Source: Loxodes magnus
Lineage: Eukaryota; Ciliophora; Karyorelictea; Loxodida; Loxodidae
Direction of reading: 5' to 3'
Length of the DNA: 64,000 nt
Assembly (NCBI GenBank): GCA_946699065.1
Contig: CAMPDV010000191.1
Location: forward strand, 248,001 to 312,000
Shown here: positions 38,490-50,156 of the stretch, in pieces
Layout: every line of letters starts with the position of its first letter
Position numbering within the stretch: position 1 is the stretch's first letter
Made by a program: the position numbers and the translations under genes
Notes under the pieces: generated by a model
Told to the model about the DNA's origin: nothing
The model's database searches: none
The model's input: only the letters and a program-made list of their open reading frames with translations

Positions 38490-39435
38490 ATATAAAATGG
38501 TGGAAGGTTTCAAATCAGGCTTCTATACCACCTCTTCCTAAGTCAAAAAGGAAGGGAGGAAGAAGGAAATCAAGACTTAATAATCTTCTCTATCTTAACC
38601 CTAATCTATGTTGAACTAACAACCTGGAATTTAACAAGAAGAGTGGAAACAAGCATTGAAGACAGCCCATATAGATACTCCAATCTCAGCTGAGAAACCG
38701 AGAAAGCAGATGAAATCTGCTCTCCATCAGGAGGTGATGGAATTCAATCCTTCTGGCCAGATGAGCATGGAATAGCTCATCAGAGTAGTGCTAAACCTCC
38801 AGGAAGAGGTTAGGAAACTCAAGAAAGATAATGACAAATTAATGGAAAAGCTTGACCTAGCTGAAGGAATAGAGTCAAGACTTATGTCTTAAGAACGAGA
38901 ACTGAATGTTTCTGGAACATATCGTAGGATTAAACTAGCTAATCCCAGAATTAGCATTAAAAACAGACTGAATTTGACAACAGACTTGAGAGACTAGAAG
39001 AGAAACTAAATGAGCAGAAAGGCGACCCAATGCTGATTGAAGAAATTGACAAGAACTTGAAGAAGACCAAACCAATCAAGATTGTAAAAAGATGCTATTA
39101 TTGCAATTCAGAGCAACACTTGTGAAGAAAACGCAAGGAATTCCTGAGTTTCAAGAACCAATACTGGGAAAAACAGAGAAAGCAATAAGCACAGAAAAGA
39201 ATGGCTAGACAATTGCAGCAGAGGAGAATAAAAGAAAGACTATTAATGACGGAAATTGGAACCATTTATAAGAAGAAATTTTCGCGGAACGCAAGATGGA
39301 ACTAGCCATAACAAGATCAAGTAGATGTGAGAGGAGAAACTTTTAAATTTTTTGATTTAATCCCGGAGCAATCCAGTGATTGGCAGGAAGAAGTGAAATT
39401 CCTCAAAGATCGCCTAACTTAATATTAATCTATAA
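38490..39435 (+). mobile_element. ORF1-only retroelement, plus strand
   Basis: Starts with GGTTTCAAATCAGGCTTCT...ACCACCTCTTCC, a diverged family 5' end, almost head-to-head with the element at 37.1-38.0 kb. The frame encodes a coiled coil (VLNLQEEVRKLKKDNDKL) and a knuckle near 39090 reading CYYCNSEQHLWRKR, in which the last Cys has become Arg and the Trp is TGA. A basic, Gln-rich C-terminus and a 3' region with CCCGGAGCAATCCAGTG follow. It is closest to the remnant at 25.9-26.8 kb. Confidence 0.75.
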
Positions 39436-40056
39436 TCTATATAATTTAAATAAATTATTCTATTTAAAAACCATAATCTTGTCCTAGAAGATATTAATTA
39501 AAGCTATGATTGAATCTTTATTCATATTCATTTGATACATTATAAAATATACTAAAATTTCAATTTAGATCTTTTACTAAATTAATTTTTTTTTCATGGA
39601 ATACGCTTTTTATCATATTTTTCTCAAATAAGTCACATACTTTAAAGAATTTATAATTATATAAAATAATATGCTTGAAATTTAATATTTAATAAAGTAT
39701 TAAAGCTTTAAGTACTATTAAATAAAAAAGCTAGATGGAATTTATTGCTTATATATAGATATTTTAATCAAATTTAGTCAAGTATGAAAAATATTTGCTT
39801 ACAGTGGTTTATCATAATTATTTATCTTCTAGCTAAGTTATTTTTTAATACTTAAATCTAAACATTCTGTAAGGTTATATTTCTAAGAAAGTAATCCTAT
39901 TTAATTAGTTAAATACATAATTATATATTATTTATAAAATTAACTTAAACTTAGGAGACTGAAAAGTATAAAAATATTTAGAAATAAATTTGTAAATTGC
40001 TTTATTTTTTATTTTATTTATTTAAGAAAAAATAATTTTTTGCTAAATATATAAAT
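39436..40056. other. AT-rich spacer, nothing recognised
   Basis: Low-complexity A/T sequence between the ORF1 element and the LINE 3' fragment. Confidence 0.5.
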
Positions 40057-40245
40057 GTGATTATAGAGCGCGGAGCACCTCGTTGGCGCGAAGCTCTTTT
40101 AGTATTAATATTTAATATTAAAAAAAATGTTCTCAAAAGCTTGATTTCATTCATTTTGTCCATAGAGTCACTTCAGCTTCTCCAACACATAACCAAAATT
40201 TTGTCCTCTCCACTTGCAATTTATATTGAATCAAAAGATTTTTAA
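40057..40245 (-). mobile_element. LINE-family 3' end fragment
   Basis: Contains the terminal hairpin (GAGCGCGG...CGCGAAGCTC at 40066-40099), then AATATTAAT and a block (GTTCTCAAAAGC...CACTTCAGCTTCTCC) that matches 58.25-58.31 kb. It is 5'-truncated. Its right end abuts the truncated REJ pseudogene, so insertion or a linked deletion probably removed the start of that gene. Confidence 0.75.
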
Positions 40246-42965
40246 ATAATAAACTAAGATTCTTAATTTATCCTCCAAGCTAAAATTCGTGACTCTTATT
40301 TTCAAGTCTAACTGATTTCTTGTACTTAATATCCTGGGAATATTAAAGAAATTTCTCTCTTTAAACTGTAATAGCTGGTGGTCTTTTTAAACACTTCTCA
40401 ACTTAATCAAGGTGTTCAATATACTTATAAAATATCAGTATAATATGTTAATAACTAAACCTTTATTAGCTAAAGGGTTATTTGAGTCAATAAAGCTCCT
40501 GAATGTGGATCATTTGTGGTAAATCCCTTAAGTGGATTTTCATGAGAAACTCAGTTCTTAATGTAAAGTTTGGATTGATATGATTTGGAAGGAAATTACC
40601 CTTTATAACACCAAATTTTTCTATCTAAAGGAACAGAGGAAGAACTATCCTTGGCGTTAAAAGAGAATGATCAGGGCAAAATTTTAAGTTACCTTAGTTT
40701 GCTAACTACACTGACTAAAGCTTATTAGTAAGGAGCATATGCGACTAATTTGAAAGTTGTACTAAAATGTACTAAAATATCAAGGTGAATAAGACAATTT
40801 GAGATGCAAATCTCGAAACCCAAAAAATATAAAATCGAATCTTTAATTCTAGCCTAGAGAAAAATAACTTCTTGTATGACCTAGCTATTAAAATGAGCTA
40901 AAGCTCTTAGACAGTTATTAAACAGAACTTAATGAAATTATTGGATTTGCTGTCTTCTAATGCAAACACATTAGATAAATAGAAAATTGCAATAGAAATC
41001 TTTTACGTATATTGTTAGATGATTAAGCCCAAAGATATTCAGACTTATTCTAACTACTTAGAAAAATGTCTAGAAATGAAAATTAAGAACTTAAATTTTA
41101 TCAGTTAGAAACCATCTTAGAAATTTATGAATCACTAATGTTCAAATAAAGTTAAGTAAGCAAAAGAAAGATATAGCTATTAATCTAATGAAGGAAGAAA
41201 AAGAAAATAGTTAAAGATCTTTAAAATAACTAAACTAATTGAAAGAATACTTTAAGATAGCATTTTGGTAAATAATATTAAAGTCTTCTTTACTACTTGC
41301 GATGTCTAAAATCGAGCCGTAAAAATAAAATTTTTTCGGATATTTATGGCTACGCTAAAAATTGAATTTGTCAATAGACAATACTGGATAAGCTTATCTT
41401 TACTTCGAAGATTAAGTTCAAAATTTGTTATTTTAAGAGTCACTTGATAGAGAAAATTTCTCTATTCTAGCAAGCTTTAATAATCCTTAAGAAAGAAGTT
41501 AATCTGAAGGGATTTATTTAGGCATAGAGATATACAAAGGCTGATAAATATATGATAACGATTCTTGATCAAGGTTAAATACTCCCTTGAAAGAGCCAAT
41601 TTAAATTTAATATACACTCTATTTTTAAGAAACCAATATAGAAATTCTTACATGCTAGATGTGAGACTCAGATCAGGAAACCCGAATTAGTGAGTTAACG
41701 TGTCTTCTATTGAAATCATAATAAGATTTTTTATATGTTTGCAAATGCTCAAAATCGGGACTTTTGAGAATAAAGTATAAAATCAATTAAAGTTAAGAAG
41801 AGACATAAAAATCAGAAAATTATGAAGATGATTCTTTTGCAAGCTTAGAGGAGAAAGACAACATAAAAATGGATCATTAAAATACTGGAAACAATTCTAA
41901 AGAAGAAATTTATTGCAAATCAAGTGAATTTTATACACTCATATGCATTTCCTCGATTTTAACTTCCTTCTAATATTCTAATCTGATGTTTAAAGTTTAA
42001 AAACTCAAATCAAGAGAATAGAAACTAAAATAATTAATAAGTTCAAGTTAACAACTCTGTCATGAAGACAATATGGGTTTATTTATTTCTTACTGGCTCA
42101 TAGAAAAATCCTTAATTTAAAAAAAGTAAAACATATCTCTCTCATCTTAATAGACTGAATGGTAGCTTAAATATGCTTTTTCACTAACCTTGTTTGATTA
42201 TCTTAAATTGATAAGGAGATTACATTTGAATTATAAGACTTCACAATTGCTCTATGAATTGCATCTATAGTAATCCTCTGAAAGATATTAAATATCTGCC
42301 TTTTTCTGAAATTTTAAAGCATCTAATATTCCTCATTAGCGGTTAATTAGTAATATGTATCGCAGTTACAACCTAGGTTTTGCTTTAACACTGAAAAAGA
42401 CTCTCACTGCATTTATTGTCTTTTGATCAGCTACTGCCTCTATCTTCTAATTTAGATCTTATTTTTATATTTATTATCATAAAGCTCATTCCTAAGATGA
42501 AGTTCTAATAAGTCTATAATCATTATTCTCCATTTCAATCTCTATTCACCAACAGTAATTTATAACTAACTAACGCACCTATAAATTAGGATCAACGAGT
42601 ATCTTCTAATGCTTTATCGAATGTAAATTATAACGTAAACTAAGGAATCCCATTTAATAAATTGATATCAAGATTCATTCTTAAGATAGAATATTTCAGT
42701 AGTATTCTTAAACTTCTTTAACCAAGATTATTCCTGGATTGGTTTAAGAAGATCAACAGAATATGATTCCAGATAATGTTCCCATCAACAAGAGGTAATC
42801 TGAGTAGCTTTAAAACTCAGATTAAATTCCATAATTTATTGAGACTAAAAGAAAATCGGATAGTTTATTTTAAATGCTGGATGGAAGCGATCAAATAAAT
42901 TTGCTTTTTGTATAATAAAGAGCTTGACTAGGAAGAGTTTTACTCTAGTAGATAATAAACATATT
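40246..42965 (+). pseudogene. Truncated REJ-family pseudogene D
   Basis: Aligns to paralog A from about codon 140 (DSLF...AKVRDS in A, here AKIRDSYFQV) to near its C-terminus. The signal peptide and first ~140 codons are missing, replaced by the LINE fragment. Frame is lost several times, for example before VNKAPECGSF, and TGA appears where A has other residues. The middle part still shows SWETQFLMQSLDWYDLEGN. The membrane segments are eroded and no tRNA-Asn follows. It is much more diverged than A, B and C, hence an older duplicate. Confidence 0.85.
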
Positions 42966-43455
42966 AGTGATTTTTTTTAATTTTTAGCTAATTTTAATTA
43001 TTTTTTACGTTCTTTTTTAACTTCAGATAATTTTTTTTTTCTTAATATCTGAAATTATTCTTATTATCGTTTTATCTTTATTATATAAATTGAATCTTTT
43101 AATTTTAATTTTTATTATTTAATTTTTTAAAAATTTAGTAAAATATTTTAAAACTCACCTTTTACCTTACCTGCATTTTCTACTCAGAATTTTTAAATTT
43201 TTATAAATATTATAAATAATAAAGTTATTTTAAATTTTTTGATTTTTAACTATATTATTTATTTGGCAAGATTTCTTATTTCATTTTATTACAGTCAATA
43301 AATATTAAATCAATTATTTTAAACTAATTAAATAAAATTTGAAAATGTTTCAAACATTAAAATATACTATCTATTGGAACAAAAAAATAATAATTAATAT
43401 AATTTTAATTTCGGACTTCTATATTTTTTAATTTTAGTTAATATCATTTTTAAGT
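42966..43455. other. AT-rich spacer, nothing recognised
   Basis: T-rich low-complexity sequence between pseudogene D and the kelch-like gene. Both end toward it. Confidence 0.5.
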
Positions 43456-44637
43456 TCAAATTATTCCTTAGGCTATCATTAGAAATATTTTTGCAATAGA
43501 ATTTTAATATTAAATTCTTTTACCTTTGTATTTTAATTTAATAATTAAGATAAAATTTAATTATTTAAATTATATTTCATAGTAAATTTATTTTAATTTA
43601 ATTATGCGATTTTTTAATTTATGAGAAATATAAAAAAAATATTTCGTATTAGTTTAAATGTAGTTAAGATTTGAAGGCAAATATTTCTATAAAATAAGTA
43701 AACTTTAAATTTATTAAACTTTATTTGTCTAATCTAAGATATTTATCCAACTCAAAGTAGCTAGATCGTAAGCATATAGCTTACCATACCCATTATACTA
43801 ATATATTTTTTTAGCTGAAAAAACTGGTTAAGTAAAATCAAAAAAACTAAAAGAAAATGTTTACCCTTAAGTTGTTACTTTTTTTTAATCATATAAAAGT
43901 GTATCTATTCAAGTTCCATTGGAGTATATAATAAAAGATTTTATCTCTTAAATATAAATTGCAGAAGTCATAGATTTTTAGGTTAGTTTTTCCTCGCTCT
44001 GGTTTCATTTATTTTTTTAACTATCGTAGTACTATATAACATCTTATGTCCCATTTAATTATTAGTTATATCCACCAAATGTATAAATGCTTTAGTCTTT
44101 ATAATCGCATCCGAATAAATAGACTGAAGTTTGAATTGGATTAATATTATTAAATTTTTTATTTCAAACATTGAAAACTTCACATTCTGCTACATCAGTT
44201 TATTAATTATTTTTTTGAGTAACTCCTGAAATTATAAAGACATATCGATTTTTATAAAATTTAGTTTTGTGTCAATTTCTTTAATATTATATCTTATAGT
44301 TTTCTTTTTCCTTTTCATTAGAATGAATTACAAAGATATTTTAATTAATTTTGAATCCTCCAGATAAAATCATAGAGTAATCTGATATCTATTCTATTTA
44401 AGTGTGTCACATATCTGTTTACTCTATATCAATTTATTTTTCTTCAAATTGATCTAATTCAGGTGAATATGTTCTCTTCTATTTAGAGTTCATAATCACA
44501 GTTGAAATATTTTTCATCTATTTCTTACATTTTAAGTTCGAGCTTAATTCATATTTAGTGACTCCTAATCCAAATTTTGCAAAGATTCTGTTTCCTAACT
44601 AATTTTAATAACTTCTTAGTATTTTTCTTAAGAACAT
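43456..44637 (-). CDS. Kelch-repeat-like protein
   Basis: From ATG at 44637 (MFLRKILRSYQNQLGNRIF) a frame stays open to TGA at 43456-43458, 394 codons. A polar N-terminal third leads to kelch-like blades: SMILSGGFKINQNIFVI (about residue 100), YVFIISGVTQKNNQQTD (about 155) and IYTFGGYNQQLNGTQD (about 205), each followed by a YYDSQKNKWNQ-type strand with the conserved Trp. FSAKKIYQYNGYGKLY and AYDLATLSW mark a further blade near 290. Trp codons include both TGA and TGG. Kelch propellers bind partner proteins. The last ~90 codons are very AT-rich and may be untranslated, in which case the real end lies nearer 43.73 kb. Confidence 0.65.
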
Positions 44638-44847
44638 AATTCTAACTAAAGATTTGTTATTTTCTAACTACATTTATTATATAAAATAGGTATGTTATTA
44701 AAATAAAATAGCACTGAAAATCATAAAAATTTTAAAACATAACATTAAAAATTAAAATTAAGATTTAATAAATTAAAATATTTATGTACATTTAATTTAT
44801 TAATTACTATTTTTAATTATAGAGTAAGTTTATTATAATATGTATAA

Positions 44848-46131
44848 AAATGCCTGGCTTCAAGAAAGGCTTTTTACCACCTCCTCAGAGTAGGAGAGAA
44901 AACCTGAAGCATCATCTCTAACCACGTCTTAGCTTTAACTAATCCACTCTTCTTCCTAAGATTTATTAGATCCTCAGAAAATAATTTTTGAAAACCTCTA
45001 AAAAATGCAAAATGATAATAACGAACTTTCCATACAACTTAATTCACTGAAAGAATAAATCTAATGCCTGATCAATAACGTGAACACGTTAAGATAAGAA
45101 AATAGTAACTACAAGACTGAACTCAGCAATCATCCTTAGTTATTAGAATTTAACTAGAGAATCAAGCAGACAGAAGAAAAATTAAAATAATTCGCTGAGA
45201 TTACTGAGAGTCTGTTTCTAAAAAATCTCTCTCACAACGATCCTATGGATATAGAGCCAGCAATTCAACCAGCAAAAAGAAATAGAATGAAAGAAAAACC
45301 TAAATACTGGTTCTGCAGAAAACCTGGTCATTTTGTAAGACAATGCTGGAAATATTAAAATAAACAAAATGAAGAGAATAAAAAAATTTAAAAAACATTG
45401 AATAAATTAAGCAGATTGTATGCTACTCAAGAGGGTAAAATTTATAGACTTAAGATAAAAAACGTTAAAATTAGTAAATCGGACTGAAGAAAATATATGA
45501 TTTAGACCCTAGTAAATAATTGGAAAAGAACTAGATTTTAACCAAATTCCTATAATAAAACCTGGAGAAAAAAGTAATAGTCGATATGTAATAATGCAGC
45601 ATAAGACAGAAGAAGACTATGAAGAATATATCCAGAATTCCTTTTTTTTAAACATTTATAAACATTATATCAGTGATGATCCTAATGAAATGCGGTATCA
45701 CTTTAATTAATTATTATTATTATATATATAAAATATAGATGAAGCTAAGGTCAGGAAAACTAGTAGGTAGTCTGGTGCTGTGTATTTTACATTGAGAGTA
45801 ATCTCGAACTAGATACCCTCGCGGGGAAGGATGGACAAGCCTGGAAGAAGCAAGCCTAACTTTCCTGAGGGTTCTAACTAGCAGTATGAACGTTTGATTG
45901 AGGGCCTACTAATGACTTAATTAATAATTATTATTTGGATCTTATTCAAGAAGACTGGAGTGTTTGAATCAAGCCTCAAGAATAATCTTTAATAAGCGGA
46001 TTTTTCATTTGGAGAAGCTGACGTGACTCGTTGGAAAACAAAAAATATGAGAAAACTTTTTTTTTCTTAATATTAAATATTAATATTGAACGAGCTACGC
46101 GCTAACTAGGTGCTACGTGCTCTATAACCGT
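44848..46131 (+). mobile_element. ORF1-only retroelement with LINE-type 5' and 3' ends
   Basis: The first 55 bp match the 5' end of the full LINE (GGCTTCAAGAAAGGC...CCTGAAGC). The frame codes a coiled coil and MDIEPAIQPAKRNRMKEK. The knuckle near 45300 reads YWFCRKPGHFVRQC, in which the first Cys has become Tyr. After a Lys-rich end come an (ATT)n run (about 45709-45730), a ~350-bp non-coding tail and the terminal hairpin at about 46095-46131 (GAACGAGCTACGCGC...). Having both LINE ends but no ORF2, it would need the LINE enzyme to move. Confidence 0.75.
45740..46090 (+). repeat. Conserved structured 3' tail of LINE-related elements
   Basis: A GC-rich stretch with blocks such as ACCCTCGCGGGGAAGG, CCTAACTTTCCTGAGGGTTCT and AGCAGTATGAACGTTTGA. 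The same blocks occur in the same order in minus sense at 58.24-58.60 kb. Complementary segments (ACCCTC and GAGGGT) suggest folding. It is probably an RNA structure recognised during retrotransposition. The role is inference. Confidence 0.55.
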
Positions 46132-48000
46132 ATTTATTTATTATTATTTATGTTATATCCAAAATAAACATGATATTTCGCTAATCTAAAAAGGTTTTTT
46201 AGAATTAATTTACTACTTTCAAATGTTTATTAAACTTAATTAATATCATTCTGGTTTACTGCATTATTATTATTTTTATATAACTCATATATTTTTCATA
46301 AGTAAATATTAATTTTATCTTTTATAAGTAGTATTTATGCTAAATAATAAATATTTTTATAGAAGGTTTTATATTTAATAAATTATAAAATAATTTTAAA
46401 TGTCTAAAACATTAAGTAAAAAATATATAATAAAAAATTTACTAGAATATTAATATAAATGCTAATTTTTATCTAACATTAGAATAAATAAAAGTATAGT
46501 AAAACTATAAAAGTACTAAATAAACTTTTTAACTATAAATTTATTAACTAAATATATAGTTAATAAATAGAAATTTAGAATAAATAAAGTTAAATATAGC
46601 TTTAAATAAATAGACTTTATTTATTTATTTGTTTTATTTAATTCAATAAAAGATTAATTAAAAGGATTTAAATATATACAAATTTCCTAAAAATCCTTTT
46701 TTCTAATTACCAATATAAAAAAGCATTAAAAAAGTAGGTTAAACTATGTAAATTAAATCAGTTTTTCTATAAAATTATTACAAATTTATAATTTCATAGT
46801 ATAATTAATTAAAATACATATTTAATTATAAACTAAAAATTTAGTAATAGCATAAAATTTTCACTTTTTTAAGTTACTATTTTTAATTTTATTTCAAATA
46901 ATTTAGAAAATAAAAAATATAATGACTAGAAATAAAAACTTTTATGAACTTAAAATAAATCCATGTATCTATATAATAAGTTAGTCTTTTAAATTTCTAT
47001 TTTTATATTTTGTAATTTTTTTTATTTATTTTAAAACAATTACAAATATGAAGTTGAAATAGTGTTTAGCAACTACAGTTTTATTTATGTAAAATATATA
47101 AAAAATTGTAGCTAAATGAAATTACAATTTGTTTAGTATATGGATTTATTTTAGATAGCAAATTATTAAATAAAAAAATTAAGATAATTTAAATTATTAT
47201 TATCATAGCAATGTTAAGCAATTTATTAAGATTTAATTAATTTTTTAATTCAAAAGATGATTAAATTTTGATAAATTAATTATTAATAAAGTATTTTAAA
47301 AATTAATGATGGTCTAAATAATAAACTAAAAGCAAAAATTTAAAAAAGATAAAATATATAAAAAGATAAAAATAACTTTTAATTAATTTAATATCTAATT
47401 AAAATAAATATAAAATTCTAATTTTTTTCAATTTAGTAAATAAAATTATTTTCATAATTAGATTATCAAATTTTTAAATTATTTATTAAATTCAAAGTTA
47501 ATAAGTACATAACTTAAAAGAATTCATTCAGCAAAAATTACATAAAATATTTTATAATTTTATATAATAGATTTTATCTTGCAAATTAAGTTTATTTTAG
47601 ATTAGTATATTAAAAAAATTTATTATTTACTAATTAAATTATTCTATTATAATTTTTAAAAATAAGAACATCAGAACAATTTTTATTATTGACTGAAAAA
47701 TATTATTTAAAAATGATATATTTAGATTATAAATATTTTTTAATTATAAATTTAAATAGCTATTTTATATGAAAAATATATTAAAATTTCATTTTAAAGG
47801 CTTTTCAAACTATTTTTCACTGATTTACTGATTTAAGAATTTAAATAAAGATTTTGCTTAATAATTTAAGTTCGTTACTGGCTTATTTTTTGGTTTATTT
47901 ATTCTCTTTGTCACTATTACCATTTTCTCATTTCAAATAATTATCCAAACTCATTAAAATATAATATTTTTGCTAACTCCTTACACTTCTTCATAAAAAA
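46132..48000. other. AT-rich spacer, nothing recognised
   Basis: Nearly pure A/T low-complexity sequence. No feature seen on either strand. Confidence 0.6.
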
Positions 48001-48639
48001 TTTAATATTTTGTTATTTTTTCCTATTAAATTTTATTAATTATTAATTAATTATAGAAATTTTTAACACATTTCGTAGAATTTTTTCTATAAATTACAAA
48101 AATATCAACTTTTCTCTTTTGGTTCTTTATTAAGCCATTAATGTATCTTATTACTTCTTTAATCTTTATTTCAATTTAGTTTTAAAGTTGTCCTATTTCT
48201 AAAATATATACTCTATTTTTTATCTCCTACTTCTTTTAACAAAGCTGATAGATTAACTATTTTAACTTTATTGCTTAATCTAAAAGGCATTCTCTTGATT
48301 TCTTTTTGTAGTTTCAAAACTAATTTAACTAGTTAATCAAAGATTATATCTTTAGTAATAATAAATTCATAGATCTTTTATTGCAATATTGACTTAATTT
48401 ATTTAAATTAGTTTTACTCAGAAGTTTAAACTACATTTGGTGAGATTTTCTAAATTATTTTTTTATTTCCTAGAGTTATTAAGATTTTATTTATTTTTGT
48501 TTATTTGTAGTTTATAAAATCTTTTTTGTTAACCTTCTTACTTATTTTCTTATTTTAGTATCACATTTTTAAAAAACAAATTTGCTTTTTTTTTATTATC
48601 TGGCAAATAAATAAATTGGATCATAAAAAGCTAGCTTTC
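48001..48639 (-). other. T-rich stretch, possible decayed Lys/Gln-rich coding remnant
   Basis: In minus sense this gives Lys/Gln/Asn-rich frames such as MKKCKELAKILYFNEFG and FETTKRNQEN with several phase breaks. It recalls the basic regions of the ORF1 proteins in this window, but no knuckle or coiled coil is clear. Its relation to the LINE end that follows is unknown. Confidence 0.25.
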
Positions 48640-48935
48640 TCAATGGTGCGCAGCTCTTTAAATTAATCCCATCCAAAGTTAGTAAAATTTCTCCTTGGAA
48701 GTTTTCTCCTGTGTTTCACTCCTTTGGAAATTCTGCCTTCTATAGGGCATGGTCGGAGTGAAGCCCCAAGATACCTAATCGTCTGATATCTTTCAAAAAC
48801 CGCTATTCCATGCCTCTAGTTCTTTTTTCTTGGCTCCTGCCAAGATTCTTGCTCAGTTTGTACTCCTGAAGCACTTCCTGGTACTTTTTTTAAGTTAATC
48901 TCAGTTGTAGGATTGCCCCTTCCTATTTAAAATAT
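48640..48935 (-). mobile_element. 5'-truncated LINE 3' end
   Basis: Begins at the left with GGTGCGCAGCTCTTTAA, the same terminal sequence as the full LINE at 630-650. The minus frame is clean for about 90 codons (YQEVLQEYKLSKNLGR ... GEILLTLDGIN) and resembles the acidic ORF2 tail EEFLLPEGLLEEID. It is a truncated copy of a related LINE, as expected from incomplete reverse transcription. Confidence 0.65.
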
Positions 48936-49219
48936 ATATAATAAAATAAATCTTCTTCATACCTTATTTTATAGTCTATAGCAATATTTATTAGAGTTGC
49001 TCTATTTAAAAAATGTAAAAAAGTAAATTAAAAATCTGTTTAAAAGAAATAATAATTTAGAGTATTAGTAAAAGACTAAATAAGATATAATATAATTTAA
49101 GAGACTTAAAGGATTGTATGAAGAAGAAAATAAATGATTCTATAATTCAAAAAGTAAATAAAAATGTAATTAAAATAATTAAAGGTTAAGATAATTAAGA
49201 ATTTAATATAATATTAATT

Positions 49220-49535
49220 AATTTTAAAGTGATGTCACCATTATTAGGTTTGTCTCAATTAGAGTTTGTAGAAGTCTTTATTCGTCAATATGTTTCGAAA
49301 TCGTATTTCTCTGGTTTTTCTGGATCGTAAACTCTTATAACTTGATTGTTTTTTCCTCTTGCCAACGATTGGAATCCAATGCCATACTGTCATTTCTCAA
49401 ATTTTCTTAGTTCATCATAATTTTTAGAACTTCTTAATTTGGTTAGAATCTTATTTTTCTTGTTGAGTAATAAATCTTGAATCTTTTTTGAATTACTCTT
49501 TCTGTTCTTAAGTTTATGTTTTTAATCCAAAGCAC
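49220..49535 (-). mobile_element. C-terminal part of an ORF1-type retroelement
   Basis: An uninterrupted minus frame reading NYDELRKFEKWQYGIGF, then VIRVYDPEKPEKYDFE and NSNWDKPNNGDI, with Trp as TGA. The peptide is related to the end of the element at 52.84 kb (IIIIYDREDPKKFEV). The upstream part is missing. The GC-rich repeat copy 3 starts 190 bp further on. Confidence 0.55.
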
Positions 49536-49720
49536 TAATTACATTATATCTATATTTTCGCAAAATAATATCTTATTTTTTAAAGGAAAGCTAAAGGACA
49601 AAATTCTATTCTTATCTCCTCTTTATTTTGGATCCGATCTTTCGTTTTTTTTTATGATTCAGTTAAAAGATCCTCCGGTGAAAATTCTATCTTTAATTTC
49701 CTTAATTTATATTAATTAAT

Positions 49721-50028
49721 TAATTTCAACTAAAAAAGTTTTTGGACCGGAAACTCCTTTCTGATTGCACGACCCGACGCTCTCTTTTTATGGAATAACG
49801 GGGATATCCTGTTGTGCTCCAGGCACAGCTGCTAGGGAGCTCCATCGCTATGAGCAGCCAGGCTTCAAGCCCCTACCAAGAGCAGATAATCTCAAAGACA
49901 GCGTTCCCTTCAGAAAATGACTCTGACCAGGGACTTTCTCAGCGACAGGAAAGGAACTTGTTCGTAGCCATAAAACCAGAAAGTGTTGTCACGAAGGTCA
50001 TTCTCAGCTCCCACCATCTTTTCAATTA
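49721..50028 (+). repeat. GC-rich ~305-bp dispersed repeat, copy 3
   Basis: Plus-oriented copy of the repeat at 6.8 and 22.8 kb. It starts TTTCAACTAAAAAAGTTTTT and ends CACCATCTTTTCAATTAT. The shared frame from GTG at 49814 (or ATG at about 49850) is open and reads MSSQASSPYQEQI, SENDSDQGLSQRQERN and KPESVVTKVILSS. It lies about 130 bp beyond the 3' end of the minus-strand gene at 50.16-51.83 kb. Confidence 0.75.
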
Positions 50029-50156
50029 TTTTCCCTTAAATTATATTAATATAATTTTCCATCTTTTAAGAAATAATCTATTAGTTATTTCCTTGCTAAG
50101 AATTCTATTAATTAATCAATCTGCTAATTGTTATCATAAGATATTAAGTTATTAAT

